From Meghimatium bilineatum (lineage: Eukaryota > Mollusca > Gastropoda > Stylommatophora > Philomycidae), in contig CM067312.1 in assembly GCA_034231615.1 (NCBI GenBank), forward strand, positions 4,877,001 to 4,941,000: 64,000 bases of DNA. Reading direction: 5' to 3'. The position numbers were made by a program, and so were the translations under genes. The notes under the pieces are model-generated. The model searched no databases, was not told the DNA's origin, and saw only the letters and a list, made by a program, of their open reading frames with translations. Of this stretch, positions 1-10,435 are shown one piece after another. How positions within the stretch are numbered: the stretch's first letter is position 1; each line of letters begins with the position of its first letter.

Positions 1-414
1 GTACCATGACTATCGTGGTTGACTATCGTACCATGACTATCGTGGTTGACTATCGTACCATGACTATCGTACCATGACTATCGTGGTTGACTATCGTACC
101 ATGACTATCGTGGTTGACTATCGTACCATGACTATCGTGGTTGACTATCGTACCATGACTATCGTGGTTGACTATCGTACCATGACTATCGTGGTTGACT
201 ATCGTACCATGACTATCGTGGTTGACTATCGTACCATGACTATCGTACCATGACTATCGTGGTTGACTATCGTGGTTGACTATCGTACCATGACTATCGT
301 GGTTGACTATCGTACCATGACTATCGTGGTTGACTATCGTACCATGACTATCGTGGTTGACTATCGTACCATGACTATCGTGGTTGACTATCGTACCATG
401 ACTATCGTGGTTGG
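1..414. repeat. 27-bp minisatellite in CNOT7 intron
   Basis: Tandem array of a 27-bp unit built from two related half-units, gtaccatgactatc (14 bp) and gtggttgactatc (13 bp). A few extra half-units interrupt the register, for example near 55-75 and 240-275. It starts at or before the window edge and lies in the intron after the last visible CNOT7 exon. The repetitive 62-codon ORF on the minus strand is a product of the 27-bp period. Confidence 0.95.
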
Positions 415-507
415 TGATTGATGACCTGATCTTGTGAATCACCTAGATGAGTGTCACAACTTCCGTTAAAAACAACTCCAAAATAAATGAACATACACGA
501 AACTCAC

Positions 508-685
508 TTGCAGATAATCTGAAACTTCCTGTAAGCCTCCTTTCAGATCCTTGCAGGATTTCATCAGGTATTTCACATCATAGATGTCAGGACAGTGCAA
601 GCGTAACTTTGAAAAAAACTCCTCATCGTCTTCCTCCAAGTCACTGTTCTGAAGCATCTTGATAAAATAACCAAAGTCATAACCA
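508..685 (-). CDS. CNOT7: CNOT7 coding exon 4 (residues 155-214)
   Basis: Acceptor CACCCAG at 687-686, donor CAA|GTGAGT at 507-506, 178 nt, phase 0 at its end. It begins SGYDFGY, the exonuclease II motif with the catalytic Asp, and contains CPDIYDVKYLMKSCKDLKGG. The next exon should carry the HQAGSDS region with the third catalytic Asp and must lie before position 1. Confidence 0.95.
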
Positions 686-3600
686 CTGGGTGGAATAAGA
701 AAAAAAATTGTATAAGACACATTTGATCAACGTTGGGCGAGAACAACTAAAAAAATATTGTCAGTGCAGTGTCACCATCTGTTTGTGACTGTGGTCCACA
801 TTGATGACAAGGACCAGGACCGCAGAACTTTATTAACTGTAACATGGATTAAACCATAGAAAATTATCCCGACCATAATAAAGATTAAACAATTATTCAT
901 TTATCATTGACAACTTGGACTTTGCAAACCATCCCTTGGCATCCTTGGAGTATTGGCCATTTGTGAGTTACCTCTCAAGGTTACCTAGCATGAAGTACAG
1001 AGATTATGGTCTGCCCATTTGTCAAGAAATCCTACTTGACCTTGTTGATGAGCTATAAAAGAATACTTCTTCTTCTTCATCGTTCCAGGTTATAGATATC
1101 AGGCTACAGCTCCAATAACTTCAATGAATTGTGTGATTCGCTTCAGGTCATCCACCTGCAAGTCTGGAAGTAGTGCTGTTTCAGTGGGTCATATTTTCTC
1201 CCTCTCTTCTTGGTAGAGTTGACAGGCATGAAGAATGTGTTCTGCAGTCCAAAAGAATACTAGACATAACATTTTGTGCCAGAATGATTGCACAAGTTAT
1301 CAGACACAAAGTTGAATTGACTTCCAGCTGCCTTAATGGCTCCCACTACGGATATCCTGTCTAGGTTTACCCTGTAATCCTTTCTTGCCTCAAAATATCT
1401 ATGTTGAAATTTATGCTGTTTTATATATATATATATATATACATACACACACAATGTGAACTCTGAAAAGAGCACAGAGGATTGACTTCATAGTACAATG
1501 AGTTACACCCATGTCCATAACCCTCTCAATGAAGTGGCCACATGTTCAGAGAGTATCACTCATGGCATGTAAATCTGAAATGGATGTGTCTGGCCATTGG
1601 TGTAAATAAAACAGTGACACAACGCATTTCCATTCTCTGAACTACATCCTGCTGTAAATCTAGAATGGATCATGCTCCTGCTACAAGAGAGGTCCAGCAG
1701 GATTTTGAGAATGAACGCTGAAGAAGGAGTATGATAAGTTATGATGAAAGATGCAGATATTGCAGGCAAGCTGTAAATCATGACACAGGGCATTCTGTTC
1801 TCTAGACGACATCCTAGACTTTAAATATTTAAAAAAAATTGTCATTCCTTTTCAAACTCCCATAGGATATCTCTTATAGCAGGACAATGGTTCTACAAGA
1901 TTTCCAGCAGAACATGTCCAGAAAACAGAGATGAGTTGTGTTGCTGTTTTATTTGCATGAATGGCATGACACATCTGACGTTTGCATTTATAGAAGTATG
2001 AGAACAGACACCCATGAAAAATATTCAGCTAATAATAAATATAAAGAACTCACTGAATACCTGCTCAAAATTTCTTGCATACAAACACAAGGTCTAACGC
2101 TAATGTTGCAAAGCATGTGCTAAATTAAATCACTAACCTATGAAATGAGAGGAAGACATTTGGCTGGAGGACAACACCTGCCCCAATCAATTCTGCAGCA
2201 AAATCAAAAGGGTCCATCCCATCCTTCTCATGTCGCTCAAACTGTATACCAGATTTCCGAAGCAATTCGATGGATTCTTGAGCATACATATCATCTCTAG
2301 TGTAAAAAAAAACATAATTTGAATCAGGACATAATTTTGGTTAATGAGAACATAATTTTAATTAATGAGAGCTTAATTGTGGTTAAATTTCTTGCAGTAC
2401 TGAAGATATATTCAAAGTAAAGGATATAGATAAGCTGAGTAATGAATAAGCAAACAGCAACTGAGTCAGTGGCTGACAAGAAACCACCTGGCACTGCATA
2501 CTGCACTTCCTTAGCAACATTTTCTTGATTAACATACTAATGATTCCAAAAACTCTAGACATTTTGTTTCTTTGGTACTTTACAAGTAAACAGAACATTT
2601 AAGTCCTTCGACGAACAAATACACAGAACAACTAAGCCTTTCTACGAACAAGTACACAGAATGACTAACCTTCAACGACCAAGTACACCGAACAAACAAG
2701 CCCTTCGACAAACAAGTACATAGAATGATAAAGCTCTTCAATGAACCACAACCTCTATTACTATTTTAATGGTAGAAAGCTGTGATATATCCAAGTTGGA
2801 CTAGCATCTGTGGCTGAAAAGAGATACCTCACTATAAGATGTACTCCTTACTAAACTAAAGTGTGTACAGAAATGTGTCTGTCGTCATGTTTCCACTTCC
2901 AGTGCATTCTATCACTTGTATTGTATATCTTTATTATCTGTCATGGTTGTTGGATTACTAGAAATGTGATCTCCACTATTGGTTTTATTATTGTAAAACT
3001 CACATGACCAAATTAGACTAATGTCTGCGGTTGAAAGAAGAGTACCTCCCCAGAAGAGGTACATTATAACTTCTTGCAGCACAACATACTTCACGCTCCC
3101 CAGCGGAAATCACACAATATATTCATTGTGGTTATATGATTGAGAATGCAGAAGAATTGTTTGTAAAGGAAAACATGTCATATTGACTTGGGATGCCCAC
3201 AAAACAGGTTTTCTAAAAAAGCATTATTTTTGAAATATAAAAGCACAGATTTGTACGCCTGCTTAACAAGAAGGTAGCATCAGAGACATCATTTTATACT
3301 AAACAAAGCAGTAAAATAGCCACAGCTTTATTATAACAAGTTTGGCTGTATGCTACTGAAGTCCATAATGGGACAAAGAAAAGTAAATTATAGAATAGTA
3401 GCAGTAATCTGCCATACACATTGTAAGAGGCAATAAGGAGATTTCAAGGATGGTGTTGTTGTCTAACCCCATAGATGGTGAAAGTGACGCAGAAACCATG
3501 CTTAGTCCAATGTGCCAGACTAAAAGGCACAAATATTGCAGGTAAGCTGTAAACAATGTCTCGCCAAGCTACTTCTAGCTCTTCTTCTTCTGAGCTCACT

Positions 3601-6600
3601 CTGAAAATCCAGCAGCTTAGCAGTCTGAAGAACAGAATGAGTTGTGTCATGGTTTACAGCTGTGCTGTGGTATCTGCATAATTCTGCCTGACACATCTGA
3701 ACCACTTTGACTATATGAGATGTGATAGTCAACTCCACCCCATAACCTCTTAGTTGCATCTTATGACATGCATGAAAGGTAAACACTATTGTTATCATTG
3801 TTTCCCTTTCAGGTTGACAACACATGGGTGACTACATGTAGTTAATTTGCATTAGAAGATTCATCATCATTAAGTGCAGCCTTTGCAACGAAAGTTGGCT
3901 GCAATGGATCTCCAACATCCTGTCTCTTGCCTTGATGATGTACTCTGTTAGACTGTAATCTATCCATCACATGATGGTTCTCTGCCATTTGTATCTCTGC
4001 CTACCTTTTGCTCGTCTCCCCTCAAGTAATGTCTTCAAAAAGGTCTTTTAATATGTCCAAAATATTTTATTTGTTTTATCTTTATTTTGTTTAATACAGG
4101 TAGTTCGTTATTCATACAAAGTGTTATTACAACCTCTTTGTTTATTTTCCATTCTTTCCACAAAGTTCTCCCTGTTCTTCTATATCACATCTCAAAGGCA
4201 TCAATTCTGTCTTCTAGTTGATTGTTCATTGTCCATGTTTCTGAGCCATACATTAATATAGAATTAGATGACTAGAACAAGTTAAACAATTTTTTACCCT
4301 AAACAAAACTTGAAATTAAACTGCCAAGTAGAGATTGGTTTAGCCCTCGTTCCTTCCTCATCAAAGAATGTGAAGCCAATCTGAATGATTTTTAGCAGGT
4401 TTACATTACACTTCATTTGGTGATAGGTATATTCTTGTGTGGATCTGAACTCTCCAATAGGACGAGCAACAACTCCTGGAAATTCAGTGTCCTGTGTAAC
4501 AAGAAAAGTGCATGAATAAACAAGAGCTTTGAGTTAGTAAATATGGAGAGACATCTAAGCACTTAAGGTATAGTAGAAATAAACGTCTGTGTCTTGGAGG
4601 GCCCGAAAGGGGAGCACAGAATAGAAAACACTGTTTACCTTTCATGCATGTTGTAAGAGGCAACTAAGGAGGTTATGGGGTGAAGTGTGCTGTTCCATTT
4701 CATATAGGAATGTTTTAAAGTTACCCAGAAACCATGCTGAAGTCAGAAATGTCAAACTGAAAGGTACCGATATTGCAGCAGAGCTGTAAGCCATGACACA
4801 ATGCATTCTGTTCTCCAGACTACATTCTGCTAATCTGCAGGAGTTTGAGAACAAATGCAGAAGAAGTAGAAATAACATGGATCACATCCTCCCACCCCAT
4901 CCTAAGGACTGGAGCATTTTACTGGGGCTGTAACCAAAATCTGCAACATACATTGTAAGTATGGACTCTTACAATGTAGAATACATATTTATGCATAAAT
5001 TGGTGGTCTATTACATAACTTTTGGAGTTATTTTGGGCTGAAACACTGCTTGATCTTTCTAATACAAGTAAATTCAAGTAGGAAGCAATAGGATAAATGA
5101 AAATAATTCTTACAGCTGACGGGAATTGAACCTGGTATGTTCTAGCAGCACTGAATTGCTTTGCAACACAAGTAAACAGGTTTTCCGTACTTGACTAACG
5201 GGGATGTGGTTGGTAAAGTACGGAAAACCTGTTTACTTGTGTTGCAAAGCGATTCAGTGCTGCTAGAACAGACCTGGTTCAATTCCCGTCGGCTGTAAGA
5301 ATTATCTTGATCTTTCTAGAAGTTATGTCTGAAAAAACATTAATACTTGACAGAAAAATATAGGTATAAATTTGTACAGCAACATATTATGAATGTGTTT
5401 TTTTTACAGTGTTATTGTGTTAATTGTATTTGATGTCAAATTTGTTAAATGTATTAAAATAATGAAATTAATGTGTGTTCCTTTTCTTGGAAAGTGTCCT
5501 TCAATTTGTCCTCATTTTTAGTCTAAAAATTAAAACATCCTTCATACAAATAAATATTATCACCCTGGGGCCATCCATTAATGATGCCAAGATTTTGGGC
5601 TCAAATTTTGACACCGCCTCCCATCTCCCTTATCAACAGATGGTTTAGAATTCCCTTTCCGTTTCATTATGTCAACAAACTGTAACCCATTCCCCCTCAT
5701 TTTTTTTTCCACAAAAAGTATGAAATCTACATGATTGTTTCCTGAATTTAGACAAAAAATTGAAATAATTTTTATTGATATTTTAAATGTTTTGTTGTTG
5801 ACGTCCACTTTAGTCAACCCCAACACTTGTCAACAACTGCCAAACTTCCTATTCTTTCCACGTTAAAAACCTTGTTGCAAAGTGCTGCTGCAAAAATGGA
5901 ATTTACTGTGATACGTGGGTTGTTTTTTTTGGTTAATTCTGAAAATACCACCGGATCTCTCTTGTAACAGGATAATGGTCTCTTTTGTAACAGGACAATG
6001 GTCTCTTTTGTAACAGGACAATGGTTCTACTAGATTTCCAGCAGGATGCAGTTCAGGAAATAGAAATGCATTATGTAACTTTTATTGTCACTGTCAATAG
6101 ACCAACACAACACACCTGACTTCAGCGTGGTAACTAATACGTTCAATGTTCTCCCACTTCCACTGAAAGGTGGACGTCTGTACCTAAATTGATAGCAGGC
6201 TAACGATACAAGAAAACATTATCATACAATGTACACCAATATGACAGTTAATCAGTCACATATCCTTGACCTTGTCATCTGTGTATGTATCGCTATCAAC
6301 ATAACCACAGACGCCAAAACTGTCATATTATTTTCACATCTACATATTAGCATTATTTGTAGTGGAGCAGGGAAGACTGGATAGGATGAACAGAAATGTT
6401 GAATTTTAAAGTCTTACACTTGTCTTAACTGCACTTTCGTTATTGATATCAATACACTTGCAAAGATTGATTAGGTGAAAAAACATTGCAACAGTAAAAC
6501 CTGTCTAAGGCAGAAACGCAAGTGCAGCTAAAGCCAGGCTTATGTTTAATTTTTAGTGGACCAGGGACACAACCGGCACATAGGAAGAAACAACAAATAG

Positions 6601-8846
6601 GTTGTCGCTTGATCCACTATGAGTTAATCAAGGTGTGCTATGAAATTGTAACCAGCAGTATGCATATAACTGAGATCAAATAAAATACTGTACTCATTCA
6701 CACTATAGCTGAACACATGTAAACATTATACTGAAGATAGACAAATTACTTTTAAAAGTATATCAGCCTAGAAGGGTTTTCTACACAGTGATGCATTGTA
6801 CACTCTGAGCTTACTGACTTCGAGTTTACTGACAAGGACGTTACGAGTGGGGGGTGGCATGTAGCACAGCAGTTTGTGCACTGGCTTCGCATATGAGTGG
6901 TCATGGGTTCAATCCCCAGTTGAGGTGGAAATGTTTTTCAGACTGCAATGGCTCCCACATGGACGTAGCTTTAAACGGGTACTGGATCAGTCCAGGAAGT
7001 AAAGACTGCAGGGGATAAGAGATGGCTACCACCCTCATATAGCAGAGCCAATAAAATTTCAGATCGCTAGCATCTCACAACCCTACTGCAGTTAAATGCT
7101 ATGGGTTACCTTTACTTTACTTACTTCAGCATGAAAATTCCAACTAAATATATCTGAATCATTCTGTTGAAATACAAACTGCTGTAGTTTCTTTAATAAG
7201 CTTTTGACATCTCAGTAAGTCATCACTCTAGTTTATTCTTCTTTCAACACAATTTCATTTTCCTCTTCTACTTTACCCTCTGTCTCAGCCTCTTCTCTTT
7301 TCCAAGTTTCTCAAAAATTCTCAACTTGGACACTGATATCCATGGTGTCCATTTTGGTTTGTTAGTCTTGGTCTAAGCTGATGTAATCTTTAACAACAGA
7401 GATGCCATCAAACCTGCCTTCTTATCTCACTAATACGGTAGGTAGAATTGTCTGAGCTGTTTGTATAAAGATTACACTGGTTTCCAGAAATTCTTTGATT
7501 TCCTTCATGGTTACTCTAAGCATACATTTCAAAACATTAAAAATCTACCACATAAATGCTCATTTTTCTTGTTTCCCCCATTGAATCCTTGTGTATTTAC
7601 CATGTTTTTCTGTTACACCTCGAACTGGAAAATATCTCTGACAACAAATTTCCATTTAATGATAATATAATCCCTTTAGGTTTGAGCAAGTAGCCCGCGA
7701 CAGCCCATAGTCTTTCAGATAAAAGCACAGGTTCTTTTTAGTTGCTGAGTTGACATCCGGACTCATGTAAGATTGTGTAAGGAGGGTTTATGGGTGCATG
7801 TTCAGTCCCTGAATAGAAGCATTCCAGTACTACAGCATCCCAGGACTACCACATCCTGTCAAGAGCACAGTACAAACATCTGGGCCATCTATTTCATCAT
7901 TCTTCTATCAGATTTGTTGATCCATCTGTGGTGATGACATATCTAGAATTCCCCATTACCTAGTAATCTGCCAGAAAAGGACAAAGGTGCAATGTATGCT
8001 GGCCTGCATTTCTTCGTCATCCATGGGGATTATTTGATAGAAGACAAAAGAAATTATGACAATATGTTGTGATGATTTTTTCCCAAGGATAATATGTTGT
8101 CACCCTATCCCCCGACTTTGTTAAGTTCCTTCCAACGACATGCCTGGAAAGACGACTGTGACTCTATTTTTTGCACCCTGAACTAGATAGAAGTCTAGGT
8201 CCTGGTTGCCACACGGGCAGTTCAGATTAATAGAGAGGCCGCTTAAGACATGCTTTACTGTATGTAACAAAAGTTTCTCGTGCGCAGATTAACGTGTCCA
8301 CACAGCAAGTCTGGTTCTCTTGATAAATGTTGCGGTATTTGAAATCTCTTCAAGACTCCCATACAGTTTAACATGTCTACGCAGCAAGTAAATACTCAAA
8401 AAAAATCCCATCGTACACCCGCCTGATCAGAATTGAACCAGATCGCATTCCATTGATAGACTTCAATAGATGATCTCAGAAGAGAAACGGGAAGAGCGAT
8501 AGATGATATTACAGAAATATAGTAACACCACAGCTGCACTATAGCAGCAGCAACACAGTTAGCCCAAGAAAAAAAGACTTTGGCACCCAATGACACCTAG
8601 CAGAACACTGGATAGGACAAAACACAGCAAGTTCAGCTTTCTTGATAAATGTTGAGGTATTTGAAAGCTCCTCCAGACTGAAGACATGAGCATAAAAGAG
8701 AGCATGACTACAACTAAAAAAATAAAGTGTCATACCATAGCAATATATCTATGGGTCTTAACAACTCTGCTGATATTTCGAAGTTCCTCTTCCATATTTG
8801 ATGCCCACACATCTCGGATTCCATGATCCTCAAGCACTGCCGGCAT
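508..8846 (-). CDS. CNOT7: CCR4-NOT deadenylase catalytic subunit CNOT7/CNOT8 (Caf1/Pop2), 3' part outside window
   Basis: Gene-level entry; coding exons on the minus strand are 8846-8736, 4491-4298, 2296-2138 and 685-508. They sum to 642 nt (214 codons) with matching phases and GT-AG borders. The family is a DEDD 3'-5' exoribonuclease that shortens mRNA poly(A) tails within the CCR4-NOT complex. Seen here: the DTEFPGVVARPIGEFR motif with catalytic D38 and E40, the STWQFNFKF motif, SGYDFGY with catalytic D158, and the IYDVKYLMKSCKDLKGGLQE block. The third catalytic Asp and the C-terminal ~70 residues (the human protein is about 285 aa) should lie below position 1. The start is chosen at MPAV, which aligns with the usual N-terminus. 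CNOT7 and CNOT8 are vertebrate duplicates, so a single invertebrate gene is orthologous to both. Confidence 0.95.
690..1575. other. CNOT7 intron, little recognised
   Basis: Intron between coding exons 3 and 4. It contains a short (TA)n tract at about 1424-1440. The stretch around 1080-1300 reads like an old antisense LINE tail, but I cannot prove homology. No exon-like block was found. Confidence 0.5.
1576..1733 (+). mobile_element. SINE family A copy
   Basis: Matches the family A consensus seen many times in this window. It has a GGATGTGTC start block, then ccattggtgtaaataaaac, a catcctgctg block and a terminal gaatgaacgctgaagaag. About 155 bp, inside a CNOT7 intron. Confidence 0.75.
1752..1985. 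mobile_element. SINE fragments: family B tail then inverted family A
   Basis: Bases about 1752-1815 match the 3' part of family B in plus orientation (gctgtaaatcatgacacagg). Bases 1860-1985 match family A in reverse (gatatctcttatagcagg through ttatttgcatgaatggc). The result is a cluster of neighbouring copies in opposite orientations. Confidence 0.65.
2138..2296 (-). CDS. CNOT7: CNOT7 coding exon 3 (residues 102-154)
   Basis: Acceptor CACTAG, 159 nt, donor AG|GTTAGT. The first base completes a Gly codon from exon 2. It encodes DDMYAQESIELLRKSGIQF and then ELIGAGVVLQPNVFLSFH, all recognisable Caf1 blocks. No stop or frameshift was found. Confidence 0.94.
2598..2748. repeat. Degenerate ~33-bp tandem repeat
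   Basis: Four to five imperfect units built on a cttcgacgaacaagtacac core followed by agaatgac or agaacaac. It lies in the CNOT7 intron just upstream, in gene sense, of coding exon 3. Confidence 0.75.
3089..3150 (+). mobile_element. SINE family C fragment
   Basis: cacgctccccagcggaaatc followed by a variable block and gagaatgcagaagaa. The same block recurs at 12310-12405 and 50320-50370, so it is an interspersed repeat. Its gene context is the CNOT7 intron. Confidence 0.55.
3362..3560 (+). mobile_element. SINE family B copy, 3' truncated
   Basis: Follows the family B order: the gtaagaggcaataagga block, agtgacgcagaaaccatgct, gccagactaaaaggcac, gctgtaaacaatg. It is cut just before the catcctgct block. 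An inverted copy begins 17 bp further on, so the pair could form a hairpin in RNA. Confidence 0.7.
3577..3795 (-). mobile_element. SINE family B copy, inverted relative to neighbour
   Basis: The reverse complement reads through the family B blocks in order (ttttagtctgaa-like 3' end, catggtttacagctgtg, cctgacacatctgaa, ccccataacctc). With the copy at 3362-3560 it makes a diverged inverted repeat with arms of about 190 bp. Confidence 0.7.
3860..4290 (-). mobile_element. RTE-like LINE C-terminal tail, decayed
   Basis: On the minus strand this reads as the end of an RT polyprotein with several stops and shifts: LMYGSETWTMNNQLEDRIDAF, then IKIKQIKYFGHIKR, then GRRAKGRQRYKWQRTI. This matches the usual C-terminal order of RTE-like elements: YGSETW, a KYFGHI motif and a GRxRxxW tail. 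A second copy lies at 27715-28080. It directly abuts CNOT7 coding exon 2. Confidence 0.75.
4298..4491 (-). CDS. CNOT7: CNOT7 coding exon 2 (residues 38-101)
   Basis: Acceptor CACAG directly precedes GAC ACT GAA, the exonuclease I motif DTE. The donor is GG|GTAAAA at 4297-4296. The exon is 194 nt and ends in phase 2. It carries DTEFPGVVARPIGEFRS, NVNLLKIIQIGFTFF and STWQFNFKF. The intron upstream holds many repeats, including an inverted tRNA-derived SINE at 5.1-5.3 kb. Confidence 0.95.
4596..4872 (+). mobile_element. SINE family B copy, near full length
   Basis: Begins gagggcccgaaaggggagca, continues through tgttgtaagaggcaactaag and atgctgaagtcag, and ends with ctgcaggagtttgagaac followed by a gcagaagaag tail. 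It is one of the two most complete copies and defines the 5' module of family B. Confidence 0.8.
5062..5305 (+). mobile_element. tRNA-derived SINE arranged as an 88-bp-arm inverted repeat
   Basis: Arms 5103-5190 and 5218-5305 are inverted copies with about four mismatches around a 27-bp spacer. The right arm contains ctggttcaattcccgtcgg, a good B-box/T-arm sequence. The spacer plus start of the arm (atgtggttggtaaagt) could be the A-box side. The insertion is flanked by 13-bp direct repeats, cttgatctttcta at 5049-5061 and 5306-5318, consistent with a LINE-mobilised insertion. It lies in CNOT7 intron 1. Confidence 0.7.
5306..5947. other. CNOT7 intron, no feature recognised
   Basis: AT-rich intronic sequence with short homopolymers. 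The 82-codon minus-strand ORF at 5578-5826 has no recognisable domain and is probably chance. Confidence 0.5.
5948..6127 (-). mobile_element. SINE family A copy with internal 27-bp triplication
   Basis: Reverse-oriented family A (agatttccagcaggatgcag through cacacctgacttcagcg). The block tctcttttgtaacaggacaa is present three times between about 5962 and 6036 at a 27-bp spacing, a small tandem expansion inside the SINE. Confidence 0.75.
6128..6845. other. CNOT7 intron, no feature recognised
   Basis: No splice-bounded coding block and no repeat matching the other families in this window was recognised. Confidence 0.4.
6846..7128 (+). mobile_element. tRNA-derived SINE family T, copy 1
   Basis: The tRNA-like head has an A-box side gtagcacagcagtttgtgca and a B-box gggttcaatcccc. 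The body follows (gtactggatcagtccaggaa, taaagactgcaggggataag, ctaccaccctcatatagcag) and a tttactttactt tail. Copy 2, at 35133-35399 on the other strand, aligns along its whole length. It is a SINE and not a functional tRNA, because the anticodon stem is not maintained. Confidence 0.85.
7129..8735. other. CNOT7 intron 1, no gene recognised
   Basis: Unrecognised AT-rich sequence directly downstream, in gene sense, of coding exon 1. Small ORFs on both strands lack domains. A motif around cttgataaatgttg(a/c)ggtat occurs twice, near 8320 and 8645, within a local duplication also containing acagcaagt(c/t). Confidence 0.4.
8736..8846 (-). CDS. CNOT7: CNOT7 coding exon 1 (residues 1-37)
   Basis: Starts with ATG at 8846 and ends in ATG|GTATG (donor 8735-8734), phase 0, 37 codons. 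It encodes MPAVLEDHGIRDVWASN followed by an EEELRNI helix, as in the family N-terminus. An acceptor-like CAG lies at 8880-8878, so bases 8877-8847 are probably 5' UTR and the transcription start is further upstream, at higher coordinates. Confidence 0.93.
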
Positions 8847-8877
8847 TGTGACGATTCTATCAAAACCTCCGATCGTC
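8847..8877 (-). other. CNOT7: Probable CNOT7 5' UTR segment
   Basis: Sequence between a good minus-strand acceptor (ctattacag, ending at 8878) and the start codon. If the acceptor is used, an untranslated first exon lies at higher coordinates. Candidate minus-strand donors are at 10921-10920 (GTAAGT) and 12054-12053 (GTGAGT). Confidence 0.45.
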
Positions 8878-9120
8878 CTGTAATAGATATCTTTAGATTT
8901 TAGGGTGAGATGTCAACAGAATATACAGTTTTATGTATGTTTGGATATTAGGACTATCATCATTGTACTTCAGTAAATAGACATATGTGCTCTAATCTCT
9001 TTCTGATTTAGCAATTCACTCTTATAAAATCTTAGCAGCAAATGCATCAACATTGTAGCACAGATGATAGTCCCTAAATATTTTATAAACATCAAAATGA
9101 ATTTCAGAAACCAAACTTGC

Positions 9121-9200
9121 TTATTAGTAATATGTATATTTTATTAGTAATATGTATATTTTATTAGTAATATGTATATTTTATTAGTAATATGTATATA
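9121..9200. repeat. 20-bp tandem repeat
   Basis: Four copies of ttattagtaatatgtatatt, the first three exact. AT-rich, in the interval between CNOT7 and VPS37A. Confidence 0.9.
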
Positions 9201-9705
9201 GTATTAGTGTAATATGTAGATCACAAAATGTAGCCATGCTGATAATTTCTAAATTATCTTTGTTCTTTTCCATAAAACAATACACAAACTATACATTTTT
9301 GTGTTTGCGGAGACAAGACACTTATATTGATCACATTTCTGGAATTTTCAGATGGACACAGAACCAACTGATATTCAAAATGGCAGCTAATTAGCATAAC
9401 TATAATTAAAATAAATTATATATCTATTAAACATAATAAAATATCACATAAACTATATATTTTTGTATTCACAAAGACAAGCTGCATCTGTTGATAACAT
9501 TGCAGTGATTCTCAGATGCACGTACAACTAATTAATATTCAAAATGCTGGCTAATTTGCATAATTTAAACAAATGTTGATGTTTAAAAAATTAACTGCTG
9601 GTTTTGGGCATTGTTTTACCCTCTTGACAGTTACATATATAAAAAGAAAAATGGTTACAGAACTTAATAAATCTAGTTTCAAACATGACAAACGATGATT
9701 ATCAT

Positions 9706-9780
9706 GGTAAAAGTAAAGATTAAGTCTTCACTGTGCTATAAATAGCATACTGTTTACATTTTTAACTAGCTCACGTCATA
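9706..9780. repeat. Repeat with TGCTATAAATAGCA core, copy 1
   Basis: About 75 bp shared with copies at 17283-17350 and 17540-17590. The block is agtaaagatta, then tgctataaatagca (here 9734-9747), then actgtttac and a terminal acgtcat. The core looks like a TATA box and is nearly palindromic. It could be a MITE fragment or a duplicated promoter-like unit. Confidence 0.55.
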
Positions 9781-9899
9781 GAATTCTCTGGACCATCAAT
9801 AAACGGTTGGGTTGTGAAACTGTAACAATGTGGATAAAACCAAACACTCGCCTTATTCAGCATTCTCTGCGGGATACACTTTTTAAAAATTCCAGAAAC

Positions 9900-10435
9900 A
9901 AACTCCATGAATATTCCCGCTATTCTATATACTACTATTTTACCATAATTCGAAATACTAAACACTAATTCTAATCCTTAACCCTAATTCTAATGCAACC
10001 GTTTTCAATTAACAATATATCATTCAACCTCACACGCTTTCTTTTACATATATGACTTTATAACGAATGTACTGTCACATCTAACACCCGACATAGCGGT
10101 TCTTTCCGACTGCTAATGTATACCACTGCGCATGTCCTGGTATATCTGTCCTTGGCATATCTTCCCGCTATTGTATATAATAATAATTTACCTTAATTCT
10201 AAATACTAGAAACTGATTCTAATCCCCGCCGAAGACAGATGTGTCGGGCCATTGGCGTAAATAAAATGCACAATGCATTTCCATTTTCTGGACTACATCC
10301 TGCTGGAAATATAGTTGGACCATTGTCCAACTACAAGGGAGATCCAGTGGGAGTTTGAGAATGAACGCTGAAGAAGAAGATTCTAATCCTAAACCCTACC
10401 CTTAACCCTAATTCTAATGCAATAGTTTTCAATAA
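9900..10435. repeat. Local direct duplication; second copy holds a SINE
   Basis: Segments about 9909-10012 and 10165-10435 share ttcccgctatt, ttacc(a/t)taattc, aatact, attctaatcc, ttaaccctaattctaatgca and agttttcaat. The second copy is interrupted by the family A SINE at 10226-10378. The first copy therefore preserves the empty insertion site. Confidence 0.75.
10226..10378 (+). mobile_element. SINE family A, full length with 11-bp target duplication
   Basis: Bounded by gattctaatcc at 10215-10225 and 10379-10389. The element runs from ccgccgaagacagatgtgtc to gaatgaacgctgaagaagaa, 153 bp. It fixes the family A boundaries. No Pol III B-box is evident, so the family may rely on another promoter or be a truncated derivative of family B. 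Confidence 0.9.

Noticed and set aside
1-414. CRISPR-like regular array
   Set aside because: Units are contiguous with no unique spacers, in a eukaryotic intron; it is a minisatellite.
6846-6915. Functional tRNA gene
   Set aside because: It has A- and B-box-like sequence but a broken anticodon stem, and is followed by a body shared with 35133-35399; it is a SINE head.
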